From NCBI GenBank assembly GCA_040437565.1, contig JBDOQK010000001.1, positions 496,001-560,000 of the forward strand: DNA of 64,000 nt. Direction: 5' to 3'. Positions 24,301 through 34,148 of this stretch are shown here, in pieces; position 1 is the first letter of the stretch; every line of letters starts with the position of its first letter. The position numbers and the translations under genes are program-made. This DNA is from Albugo candida. Lineage: Eukaryota > Oomycota > Peronosporomycetes > Albuginales. The notes under the pieces were generated by a model, which worked only from the letters and a program-made list of their open reading frames with translations, had not been told where the DNA came from and searched no databases.

Positions 24301-26322
24301 GGTGAAATGGGGTCCCCAACTTGAACTTTTGACGTGTGTATGATAGTTTTACCAAGAGAAGTTGTGACGAGAAGCTCGGAAATCATACAATCGGATTGAA
24401 TCAGCTCCAGCTTGTGGCACTTAAATACCAAGTAATCACACGTTTGGATGAATCTTACTTTTTTTCTCGTTTGTAAATCGATTGAATCTTTTTTGACAGA
24501 GTTTGTGTTTTTCTCGATCACAGGTCTGACATGAATATCAACGAGTGTACGACAATCAAAAAAAAAATATTGTTCGAGAACTCTTGCCGTAAATTCCATC
24601 ATTTGAGAATCTGTTTTATTGGGGGTTGAAGCATCTTCCTCTTGTTTGTCCGAAGGAAGAACAACCTCTACGAATCCGGCCAATGTATGCGTATTGGTGA
24701 CTGAAATTGAGGTGTCCTTGTCTGTATGCGAATGAATGGGTGCTGCGAGAATTACATCGTTTTTTTGATATGCCACACCTATCAGTGAGGATATAATCGG
24801 AATCTGGGACGGATCATTTATAATGATGGCCTCTTCAGACGAAGTAAATAGACTCGCTATACTTGTTTTCATTGCATGGCTTGTCATACATAGATCGTCT
24901 TCTCCTATCTGTGATGAAAATAAATTAGAAAATGGTCAAGAAAAATATCTTTTACAGCATGTACCTGCATGATGAGTCTATCGGATGTTGGATCAATGGT
25001 GTAGATACGCACCCGTTTAGTACCGAATTGCTGAATCAGTGAGTGTCGAACCATTTCATAAACGCTTTCGGGCTCATATTCGGGTGCTATTTGGAGCAAT
25101 AAGTCTTTGGCAAATATTCTGAAAGAACGCTTTGATATTTTGTCACTATCTTCGTTTCGATCAGAATCAGACTTTTGTAAAACTAAGGCGGACCACTGGG
25201 ACCAGCTGATGAAACTTGCGGTCTGGTAACGATTGATCAAGTGAATAAGTGGATTAATGAAGTTGGCACTTTGTTCAGACGAACCTCCGTTTCAAGACCG
25301 GTGACCAATTTAGAGTCACTTTGGATCGCGCTACTCGCACTCGGACTTACCGCTTCGATTTGCTATCAATCAAACACAAGTGAATATTTCCCNNNNNNNN
25401 NNNNNNNNNNNNNNNNNNNNNNNNNNNNNNNNNNNNNNNNNNNNNNNNNNNNNNNNNNNNNNNNNNNNNNNNNNNNNNNNNNNNNNNNNNNNTATCTTCG
25501 TTTCGATCAGAATCAGACTTTTGTAAAACTAAGGCGGACCACTGGGACCAGCTGATGAAACTTGCGGTCTGGTAACGATTGATCAAGTGAATAAGTGGAT
25601 TAATGAAGTTGGCACTTTGTTCAGACGAACCTCCGTTTCAAGACCGGTGACCAATTTAGAGTCACTTTGGATCGCGCTACTCGCACTCGGACTTACCGCT
25701 TCGATTTGCTATCAATCAAACACAAGTGAATATTTCCCTCTCCACAAGCATAGAAGGTATACCTTGAGCCTCAATTTCAAGAATATTGATGCTTCTGTGG
25801 CAACAAGTCCTTTTGTTGCTCCAACGTGAGAAGATACGAAATCACCGATCCCAAGCTTGCGATTGCTTTCCAAGGTTTTCTTGTCCCGATTGACTATGTT
25901 GATGGATCCACTCACAATGATATAGAAATCTTCTTCATTTTTATTGCACGAAAGCGAAATATAGCCACTAGGGTCAAGCTTTACTGTGATGCATTCATCA
26001 ATCAATGTTTGGATAGCTCCGCAAGAAAGGCTGTTGAAAAATGGTATGCTACAGATTAAAGATCTGGTCTATCCACATGTCTGATGCATTATAACATTTA
26101 TTTTGCATTTAAAACAGCACTCACCGATATATGTTGCTGTCTCGTCTCGATATCACTCAGAGTCCGATCATTTGCTTGCGCATTTATATTATTTAGAATG
26201 GTTAACTGTCGGAAGGCCCGCTTCAACCGATTCTCTTTCAATTCGATTGCAATATCAGTCACTTTGTGAGCATTTTCCATTAACCCAATACTCTCTGTTT
26301 TATTCGAATCTGCAGACTCCAT
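21326..26322 (-). CDS. Multidomain PI3-kinase: CNBD-fold, GAF-like, C2, helical, kinase
   Basis: Exon 1 is 26322-26125. After a 56-base intron, exon 2 (26068-about 25700) encodes a cyclic-nucleotide-binding fold (CSIPFFNSL, EDFYIIVSGSINIV, LGIGDFV). Exon 3 (25268-24965) and the start of exon 4 (24908-23169) give a GAF-like domain (RVRIYTIDPTSDRLIMQ, then QIPIISSLIGVAYQ). Exon 4 continues with a PI3K C2 and the helical domain. The kinase exon starts at 22845 (KSGDDLRQDQL, GIGDRHNDN catalytic loop, HIDFGHFLG, KRERAPFVLT) and stops at 21326. The basic KRERAP activation loop fits class I rather than Vps34. No p85-binding region is seen. Product length is about 1,235 residues. Gaps at 22052, 22913 and 25393 duplicate exon parts. 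The end of the CNBD exon needs one frame change near 25.78 kb. Ligand specificity is unknown. Confidence 0.87.
22052..22151. other. Assembly gap inside PI3-kinase, repeated flanks
   Basis: This is a run of 100 N. Bases 21724-22051 are repeated at 22152-22479 (328 bases), so part of the kinase domain is present twice. Confidence 0.9.
22913..23012. other. Assembly gap inside PI3-kinase, repeated flanks
   Basis: This is a run of 100 N. Bases 22754-22912 are repeated at 23013-23171 (159 bases), doubling the intron and the start of the kinase exon. Confidence 0.9.
25393..25492. other. Assembly gap inside PI3-kinase, repeated flanks
   Basis: This is a run of 100 N. Bases 25147-25392 are repeated at 25493-25738 (246 bases), doubling the start of the GAF exon and its upstream intron. 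Confidence 0.9.
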
Positions 26323-26589
26323 TCCTCACGAAAATGGGATGCAATCTAGACGGCCGCCAAAGGTCAACTACTGCACCACTTTTGGGGTACATCATTATCA
26401 CGTGCTGATTGGCTGACACCAAAATGAGCGAAGCAGATATTCGCGTTATNNNNNNNNNNNNNNNNNNNNNNNNNNNNNNNNNNNNNNNNNNNNNNNNNNN
26501 NNNNNNNNNNNNNNNNNNNNNNNNNNNNNNNNNNNNNNNNNNNNNNNNNGGGGTACATCATTATCACGTGCTGATTGGCTGACACCATA
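26323..26589. promoter_or_regulatory. Divergent intergenic region with gap
   Basis: This region separates the starts of the PI3-kinase (-) and the coiled-coil/CaaX gene (+). It contains a gap (26450-26549) with a 66-base flank repeat differing at one base, so the real spacer is probably about 100 bases. It must hold both core promoters. It includes ATTATCACGTGCTGATTGG: a CACGTG hexamer and a CCAAT motif (as ATTGG), both common eukaryotic promoter elements. Their use here is inferred. Confidence 0.45.
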
Positions 26590-28926
26590 ATGAGCGAAGC
26601 AGATATTCGCGTTATTAAAGATGAGTTGGAAGTCGAAGACGTGATGAGTCCAGAACAGAGCAACAAAACTAGTATCATACAAAATTACTCACAACATAAT
26701 GTTATTGCACCATACTTTTTGCAATCCGATTGGGATGAACGTGCAAGTGAAAAGGAAACGCGCGAAACACAATCTACCGGTTCTCGTCTTCGAGACATAA
26801 AGCGCCGGAAAGAATATGAAGCTAGATTCAATAAAAAGCAACGTCACGATGATCAGGTAAGTGGACAAGTGACACAATCCGTGGAGCTTACTGCTTTTTT
26901 TGCGCCCATCAGAGCACAACAATTGACATCTCTAATAACGAAGCAGATGATGTTAAATGGACCCCAATATACGGTCGCTCTGTTTATCTGCCTGAAAACT
27001 CTGATAGAGCACTTGAGATCATCGATGCCGTAATTGAATCTCGTGCTCATGATATTCCTTCTCCAGAGAATTGGGCTTCAGATATCTCCACTCTTCTGAA
27101 ACGCTCGATCGCAAAAGTAATTAAAGAAAAGCTAGACGATATTTTTTCTTCTTTAGCGAAGTACCTGGTTATGATGAAATCACATGCTGAATCCCGCATG
27201 AAATCATACTCAAGCAGGACAATTCTCGATATACTGCTTTTGCTACCCTCTTCGTCGGATATTGCGGGCTGGGTAAGATATTTTGAGATAGGATTATTGT
27301 GGTCAACAAGCCTCTGTTTTAGATACATCAAAGGGACGAAGACAAAGTGAAACTTTACTCACTCGAACAAAAAGTCGATCACGTACTGAATGAAGTCAAT
27401 GGGAAGGGTCTGTCTGAGCGTTCGTACGCAATGTGCAGTCGCGAGGTGGTAGACAATATCATGAAGCTGTCATCATGTTATTTGAAACAATTGGAATGTT
27501 TTGCAAATGCATCAATGGAGATTGCTCAGCATGACTGCTTGGCTGACAATCGACTATTAATGCTCGGCGAAGATTTTACGAGCGCCCAGGATGGAGCAAT
27601 GAATAAAATGGGGGAATGTTTGAAGCATCTTGAGAATGCACGAGAGTATCAAGATAAGGCTATCAAGGGCCTCAATGAATTAATTTTACAAAAACAGAAT
27701 GAGCTCACCTCAACTGGTGAAAGTTTACTATCAGCCCACTTTGCAGCCCATAGTACGATACTTGCCTCCAAGAATCCTCAAGTGTTGAAGCTTCTGCAGA
27801 AACACGAGTTGTGCAGTAAGATCGTACAGCACGATGTCAGAGCACTCGAAAAAAAGAAACAAAAACAGCTTTACATCACACACTTACAGGAGTTTCTCAG
27901 AATTGTGAGACAGCACCGAGTTTCTTGTCAAAAGGTAAGATGGTTTGCTGGATGGACAACGTGTCAAGTATGACAGTTGATGTCTTTAGCCACAAATCGA
28001 AGCTTTGGACGAAGCCAAGGTTACCGTATCGGCTTATATTGCGATAAAGCTGAATTTTTATATCCCGTACATGATGCAATTCATTGCAAAACTACATGAA
28101 TTCCATCAAACACGACAGACTCGGGCAAAGATGGAGCTGGAAGACTTGAAGAAAAAAATGGACCTCCACGTAGAGTATTTTGGAGGCTCTGCACCGATCA
28201 AGAAGAAGGATCTTCAACGCAGGATTCAGGAATTCATACTTGTTCATGATAAGTCTGTGCAAGACGAACTCGACATGGCCGATAGACAATGCAAGTTGTG
28301 GAAGCAGAGTTGCAATTTGCTGGCACCAGATACAATTCAGCTGATTGTGAATTCACTTGAGGACTTGGCGGACAGCCTTGAGCGTCCTCTCAAGATGGTA
28401 TGTGTCAGCACAGTGTACGACTGCTATTCGTTTCACTGAATTATTTCCAATGTTCAGATTTACCTGAATCTCTTGAGTGAAATTAGCAGGTCATCTAATA
28501 TAGAGACTAGAGCTCGCTCACAGAGATCCTTGAAAACAAGCAGGGGCGAGTGCGTATTGACCGATCGACAGGAACCATATAGATATGCTTCTGCGGACCG
28601 ATTCGAAGTCGGCGCGCACGTGTACGCAAAAGTGAATCTGGACGGAAAGAAGACCAAGTATTTTCGAGGGAAAATCACCAAAAAGCTTGAAGAAGGTCGA
28701 GTGTCGTTGCTCTTTGACGAGGGAGACGTCTACGCTCTTTCTCCGGAGCATTTATGCTCGCCAAGCGAGGTATGAGTCAAATCTGAAGATTTTTCACTTT
28801 GACCAAATTCTCATTTCACTCCGCAAGGTCGAGCGCGAAGGTATATCCTCAGACGATAGCACCGATGAGAACAGTTCAATGTCGGATCCAGGTGTCACAA
28901 GGGAGAAAAGCTGCTGCATTATGTAA
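26590..28926 (+). CDS. Coiled-coil protein with Tudor-like domain and C-terminal CaaX box
   Basis: Six exons, all joined in phase 0, give 685 residues: 26590-26856, 26913-27272, 27323-27934, 27990-28397, 28458-28769 and 28828-28926. Introns are 50 to 60 bases with clean GT-AG ends. I do not recognise the family. The N-terminus is acidic, and residues about 60-90 are basic (RLRDIKRRKEYEARFNKKQ). The middle 400 residues are helical and heptad-rich (EKKKQKQLYITHLQEFLRIV, ELEDLKKKMDLHVEYF). Residues about 595-650 look like a Tudor/Agenet-type barrel (FEVGAHVYAKVNLDGKKTKY, then VSLLFDEGDVYALSPEHL). After a Ser/Asp-rich linker the protein ends in KSCCIM, a fitting prenylation CaaX motif (CCIM). A Tudor-like fold on a membrane-anchored coiled coil is unusual; the function is unknown. 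Confidence 0.82.
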
Positions 28927-29039
28927 TTTTTGTGCTAGAGTCGATGTATATAATCGCATAAGGCAATGTGCGTGCTATTTGGCACATGAATTTTCGCAAC
29001 TACCCGCGGCGGTGCGAGCGTTGAAGGTTTGACAAAAGC

Positions 29040-30509
29040 TTATTCGTGTGTCATGGAATGTTGTTGTCGTGAATGGCCGGGTGGATATATAGTACAATCC
29101 TTTTCCAATAAATTCCTCCATTTCTTCATCAATTTGCAAGTGCTTCGAAGAATCTTTTTGTCTTTTATGCGCACGCGTACTGCGTACGTTTTGCGAAGAT
29201 TGGTGCTTATCTCTAGGTCAGCTAGCAATTTCATATCGTCTTCCAAACTACAGTTCCGTCAGTGCCTTGCTGATTGTAGTAAACGCAGACGTACCTGGTC
29301 GGGAATTTGGCCAGCTTCTTTTCACAAACATCATGCAAAGCATCGTATACAGCCAATTCATTCCGTACACTCACAATACTAGATTCAAAGGCCTGCGTGG
29401 ATAGACGTGACATGCTGCGGTGAGATTGAAAGCTACTCTAACCTTTGTATAATTCGGGAATTCTCCATGTGATAATAGAATGATGCGCACAGATGCCAGA
29501 AGCCTTTCATCAACATCATCAAGATGTATCGTTCCTTTAAAATCATACGTTTGATCCCTCGTTGCTGCATTTGCTTCTAGAATTGCCTGCTTTAACTTGT
29601 AATTCGGATCTGTAGAAGGTGTTCGCATCCACAAGTCAATCCCATTGAAGCGGTTTTTTTCCTCCATGCACACAAAGCCATAAGAGTATAGCAATTTTGC
29701 ATCACTATAAGGCCCATAGCTGATATAAAGTGGATCATTCGCTGAGGTGGCCATCACCACAGAATGTGCCAAGACATCGTTCTCTTGGTCGAATTTTATA
29801 AACTCATCAAGAGATTCTTGGACAAGTGTACTGTGATTAAACATGTCTAATGCAGGACAAAGAACGCGCAAATATTCGCCTTTTCTTGTGATACCGAATG
29901 CACGAGTCCAGATGATGCTTAAGGCCCATTCATAATCACTTTTACTGATTTCACTAGTTTTAAGCTTGAACTTCTTCTCATACGCCGTCAGTAAAGGGAT
30001 ATGGATGGCATGGAAATCCGTTGCAATTCGTTTTCGCATGATATTAGCTAGCAATGCGACATTCGTTCCATCCAATTCTGCGAATTCCGCTTCATTCCAA
30101 TAGACTGGAAGATCACAATTTGACGGTAAAGACTGAATGAATGGTTCGAAGAACGAATCCGATGACTTGAATCGTTCAATCATAAGAAAAAGCGCCACAA
30201 TCTCATCTTGGTCCAGCTCTTCTTGATCCTGCAAAAGTAGACTCAAATCCGATTGCATTGCGGTCACTTTTGATATCATCAAATGGAATGGAATCTCTAA
30301 TGTTGTCTCATCTGCAGAAGCACAAAGTGTAAAGTAGCCAAAATCTCTAATTAAAAGTGCAAAGAACCTTTTAGAAGCGATTTGGCCGCGTAAACGCCGA
30401 CTCCTTCATTATTTTTTGAGTTTTGGAAGCGTAGAGATTCGGTCATCACATTATTCGCATGAAGCCATTGAAGTAGCTTTGTAATTTTGATAGGACATGT
30501 GCTTTCCAT
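29040..30509 (-). CDS. SET-domain protein methyltransferase (SETD3/Rubisco-LSMT type)
   Basis: Four exons (30509-30368, 30311-29443, 29392-29295, 29247-29040) give 438 residues. The SET domain starts at NNEGVGVYAAKSLLK (about residue 33) and carries the AdoMet site LCPALDMFNHS and the closing ISYGPYSDAKLLYSYGFV. The C-terminal part (about 300-430) fits the substrate-binding helical domain of this family (SIVSVRNELAVYDAL, LLADLEISTNLRKTYAVRV). Family members methylate lysine or histidine in non-histone proteins; the substrate here is unknown. Introns are 47 to 56 bases. The stop lies 113 bases from the end of the convergent coiled-coil gene. The start ATG (MESTCPIKI) is the first in frame before the conserved WLHANNV. 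Confidence 0.88.
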
Positions 30510-31874
30510 TGCTTGCGCAGTACAGATTCATGTGGTGTCCAGAGCCCACATTTACACGCTAAGTTGGGATTTCTTGAAGCTATTTGATCCAGATGTTTGT
30601 AGACTTTCAATTCGTTGTTTCTGTCAAGTCTTTTGGGGAACTGCCGAATTTTACTTCGCGAGTAGGTATGGCAAGCGAAACATGCCATAGGCGTTCTAGC
30701 TCTTCTGAAGCTTGCGGGTGAGTAGATGTTGCGCTTGGAATTTAGACGCCGATGTAAGTAGCATTCCGAGGTCAGGATTGTTGATCGATACACGGCGTTG
30801 CCCACAGCAGCAGACAACCTAAATAGATCAAGACATGTATGCTTGATTATGCAGAACTGTTTGTTATGTATAGTAGTAGTTGCGGTCGCGAACATGTCGA
30901 TGGAGTTTGGGAAGGCAACTCGAAGAAATACTTATATCTGCAATAAGGAGTTCCATTACTATCCTACTANNNNNNNNNNNNNNNNNNNNNNNNNNNNNNN
31001 NNNNNNNNNNNNNNNNNNNNNNNNNNNNNNNNNNNNNNNNNNNNNNNNNNNNNNNNNNNNNNNNNNNNNCTTGATTATGCAGAACTGTTTGTTATGTATA
31101 GTAGTAGTTGCGGTCGCGAACATGTCGATGGAGTTTGGGAAGGCAACTCGAAGAAATACTTATATCTGCAATAAGGAGTTCCATTACTATCCTACTACAA
31201 AATAGAGCTATACTATGTTTGCCATGTTATTTCGGTGAGCATATCGATAAGAATAACTAAAGTGATATGATCAATCTACTACGATTGATTTATTGTGGAA
31301 ATCGAATTGTCCTCAGTGATGCGATTATTCAGAAATGTCCGCCAATGATAAAATTGCTGAGAGTGCACCAATGTCATGAAATCATCGCGAGCAATCATCT
31401 ATGAATATGGTGAGAACGCTTATAAGGATCATGCAGCGATATGGTCAATAATCACCTGACGGAAACGTTCTGTTTGTATCAAATCCAAGAAGGCTAAGCA
31501 ATGCGGGTATCTGTAGAACAGAATCAATTGAGCAGGCATTTCAAGCTATAAAAAGAAGCATCACGTGCACAATATATTGAGCATATTCTGGTTTTTTCCA
31601 GTATTCCAGATATTTAATGTAGTTCATAAATGCTGGATTTTCGAAGTATCGATTTGTTGCGAGGTCTACGGGAACAATTGATGAATCGTTGAGAGGCTAA
31701 GGTCATGATAGAGATGTCAGTTGTACAGTTTAGATATGCTGGACTCGCTAAACACTGAATGAACTCTAATTCGATCTGAAAGCGAATGTCATTTGATGGG
31801 ACTTCCGCATCGAGCATTACACGAACTTTGAACTTTGTGCCAGTGCATCTTGTACCTATCAGCCGAACTTACTG
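30510..31874. other. Intergenic stretch with gap
   Basis: No gene is recognised. The gap at 30970-31069 has a 128-base flank repeat (30842-30969 and 31070-31197). A 149-codon open stretch on the minus strand (30895-30446) overlaps the start of the SET gene in another frame and resembles nothing known. Confidence 0.5.
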
Positions 31875-32333
31875 ATGAGTGATGTACCGCTTGAAGGCCA
31901 CGAATATCCTGTCAAAACAGGACGCAGTTTTGTTGATAATTCGGATGAGCCAAGAGAACTGTTTTGCACATTCCGCTACGACTTCCAACCTGCTTCAATC
32001 GATCGATCTATACCCGGTCTAGTAGTATGTGATTCGTCAGATAGTGTGCAAGTTTCGATGGGTACTACCAACAAAGATGGCTGCGGTATTTTATTTAAGG
32101 GAAAAGTAGCCTGCAACAAGCGTACAGAATGTCTACTCGTTTTTGATGGTGAATCGTTCGCGTTGGAGCACTCCGCGTTTACTTTTAGTCAACTTCGCCA
32201 TGTTCGCAATACCACAGAGCAAAAAAAGAAAAGAAAAGCATCTCATGAATCTACAACCGTTAATAAACAAGATTCAAAGCAGATGGATGCTTCAGATTCA
32301 CATGCGACCCATTCTCGACGTAAAATTGGATAA
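31875..32333 (+). CDS. EAF-type transcription elongation factor (ELL-associated factor)
   Basis: This 152-residue single-exon gene carries the EAF N-terminal domain: FCTFRYDFQPASIDRS (about residues 31-46), a central VQVSMG strand, ILFKGKVA, and ECLLVFDGESFALEHSAFTF before a basic tail (EQKKKRKASHES). EAF proteins bind ELL and stimulate RNA polymerase II elongation in the nucleus. Animal homologues are longer and have a Ser-rich transactivating C-terminus; here only about 45 polar residues follow the domain. A second open frame continues past the stop to about 32460 (DQHGSSSRREYSEHV), so a longer C-terminus through an unseen intron is possible. The UBE2H start follows 137 bases after the stop. 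Confidence 0.8.
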   Translation: MSDVPLEGHEYPVKTGRSFVDNSDEPRELFCTFRYDFQPASIDRSIPGLVVCDSSDSVQVSMGTTNKDGCGILFKGKVACNKRTECLLVFDGESFALEHSAFTFSQLRHVRNTTEQKKKRKASHESTTVNKQDSKQMDASDSHATHSRRKIG

Positions 32334-32470
32334 GGATCAGCATGGCTCAAGTTCAAGACGAGAATATTCAGAACACGTTACTCGTACACAAAATCAGGAT
32401 CAAAACCTCAAACGTTGCAGAGAAAATCATTGTTTCACTTTCGAAAATAATATAAAAGAGAATTGTGGTC

Positions 32471-33273
32471 ATGAATTTAAATAAACGCCGAGACACAGAT
32501 GTGATGAAACTGTGCGATATTCACGCTTGTTTGGTTTTACTTGCTTTGGTTTTGATTTGATGTTCATGCAGCGTTTTGTACACAGAATGATGAGTAATTA
32601 TCGAGTGCAAATGACGGATGATTCGACCATGAGTGACTTCAACGTCGTATTTCATGGACCGAAAGAAAGTGAGGATCAATTACATCGAATCGCTTCGCGG
32701 CCAAACAACTAAACATTGCAAACAGCTCCGTACGAAGGCGGCATTTGGAATATCCACGTCTCATTACCGAACGAATATCCATTCAAATCTCCTTCTATTG
32801 GATTTGTAAATCGTATATACCATCCGAACGTAGACGACATGTATGAATTAGTGTTTTATTTAATTGCGTCGCGTCTTAGCGTGTTGTGTAGGTCCGGTTC
32901 CGTCTGTCTAGACGTGATCAATCAGACTTGGAGTCCCATGTTTGGTAACCTTCGATTTGATGGCAAATCCTTCGTGGACTAACTATTAGCTCTAGATCTC
33001 GTGAATGTGTTCGATGTCTTTATTCCACAATTGCTTCGATATCCCAATCCTACTGACCCGCTTAATGGAGAAGCCGCTTCTTTGATGCTCAAAGACATAG
33101 CCTCCTATAATTCCAAAGTGAAAGGTGATGAGTCAAATGTACGCACAGGAAGCTTCAAAATAACATGGTTTGCTCATTTAGAACATGTTTCCAAGTATGC
33201 TACGGAAAGCGTTGATTTGGGAAATCAAGAGGAAGATAGTGAAGTCAGCGATATGAGCGAAGTTGAGTGCTGA
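32471..33273 (+). CDS. UBE2H: E2 ubiquitin-conjugating enzyme, UBE2H/Ubc8 family
   Basis: Six exons (32471-32511, 32586-32668, 32726-32840, 32892-32944, 32996-33124, 33182-33273) give 170 residues. The tiny first exon ends in DVMKL and joins MMSNYRVQM. The UBC fold then reads [43 protein letters not shown] and [17 protein letters not shown], with the catalytic cysteine in SVCLDV, followed by [18 protein letters not shown]. The acidic tail ([17 protein letters not shown]) is the UBE2H trademark. Family members accept ubiquitin from E1 and work with the GID/CTLH ligase in characterised species. The joins rest on perfect frame and family fit. Introns are 51 to 74 bases. Confidence 0.95.
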
Positions 33274-34148
33274 TTATCAGTGAAGAGTGTAAAAAAGGAG
33301 TTGTCAGTTTGCATTTTATATCATACATAAACTTGGTGATCTACCGACTCGCACCTGCTTGCAAGCTGATGCAAATGTCCCGAATCACAGGAAGACGTCA
33401 TACAATCTCTCATTCTACCTACTCATATCGTGTTATTGCATCGCTTGTCACAACATCAAATTGCATCATTAAATTCCAGTTTTAATGCATGCGATCGGGG
33501 TGGTCTTATTCTACTCTTTAGTCAATTCACAGTCAAGTCAAAAGTAGCTCTTTATGCCCGACATTATGGTCGACATGTTGGAGTTAGCTCGTCTTGAGTC
33601 ATGTATTTGCTAAAGCCGAGTCTAGAGTAGACCCCGGTACAGTTTAGCCCATTGCTACCATCGCTACAAAAATACTCCACATCTGTGGAGTGGTAAAAAA
33701 TCACAATAAAGAAGTCTTTTTACTATTATTGAAAACACAATTGCGGCTCCCATGTGCATTTCTTTGTGGTAAAAAGCTTTGTTCATAACGAAATCAAATT
33801 ATAAGTAGTGGGTATCGAGAAGTCTGCTGCTTTACATTTACAATAAAATGTATGCATCTTACAGTCTGGTTATATCGATAGAGTGTAAATTTGGTGGCTT
33901 TAACAGTTACTTAGAATAGTTGCCTTACCCTGTCGGAATGCTCATGACGTTGTGTGTGCATCGATCAAGCGTCAGGAGTAGCCTTTGCGTAGCTAAGGTT
34001 CAGGCGCATCAAACGTTCTCAATCGCACAACTATATAGACCTTATTCGGGGCAGAATCGTTTATATGTATAACTAGTGCAATGAGTATCACGTATACTGA
34101 GAGCGTTCGACCTGTTCAGTTGGTGCCTCTGAATATAATCATAAACTG
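33274..34148. other. Intergenic stretch between convergent genes
   Basis: No gene, RNA or repeat is recognised between the UBE2H and CFAP52 stops. At 875 bases it is longer than most spacers in this island. Confidence 0.55.

Noticed and set aside
30446-30895. 149-codon minus-strand open frame
   Set aside because: It overlaps exon 1 of the SET gene out of frame, and its composition resembles nothing known.
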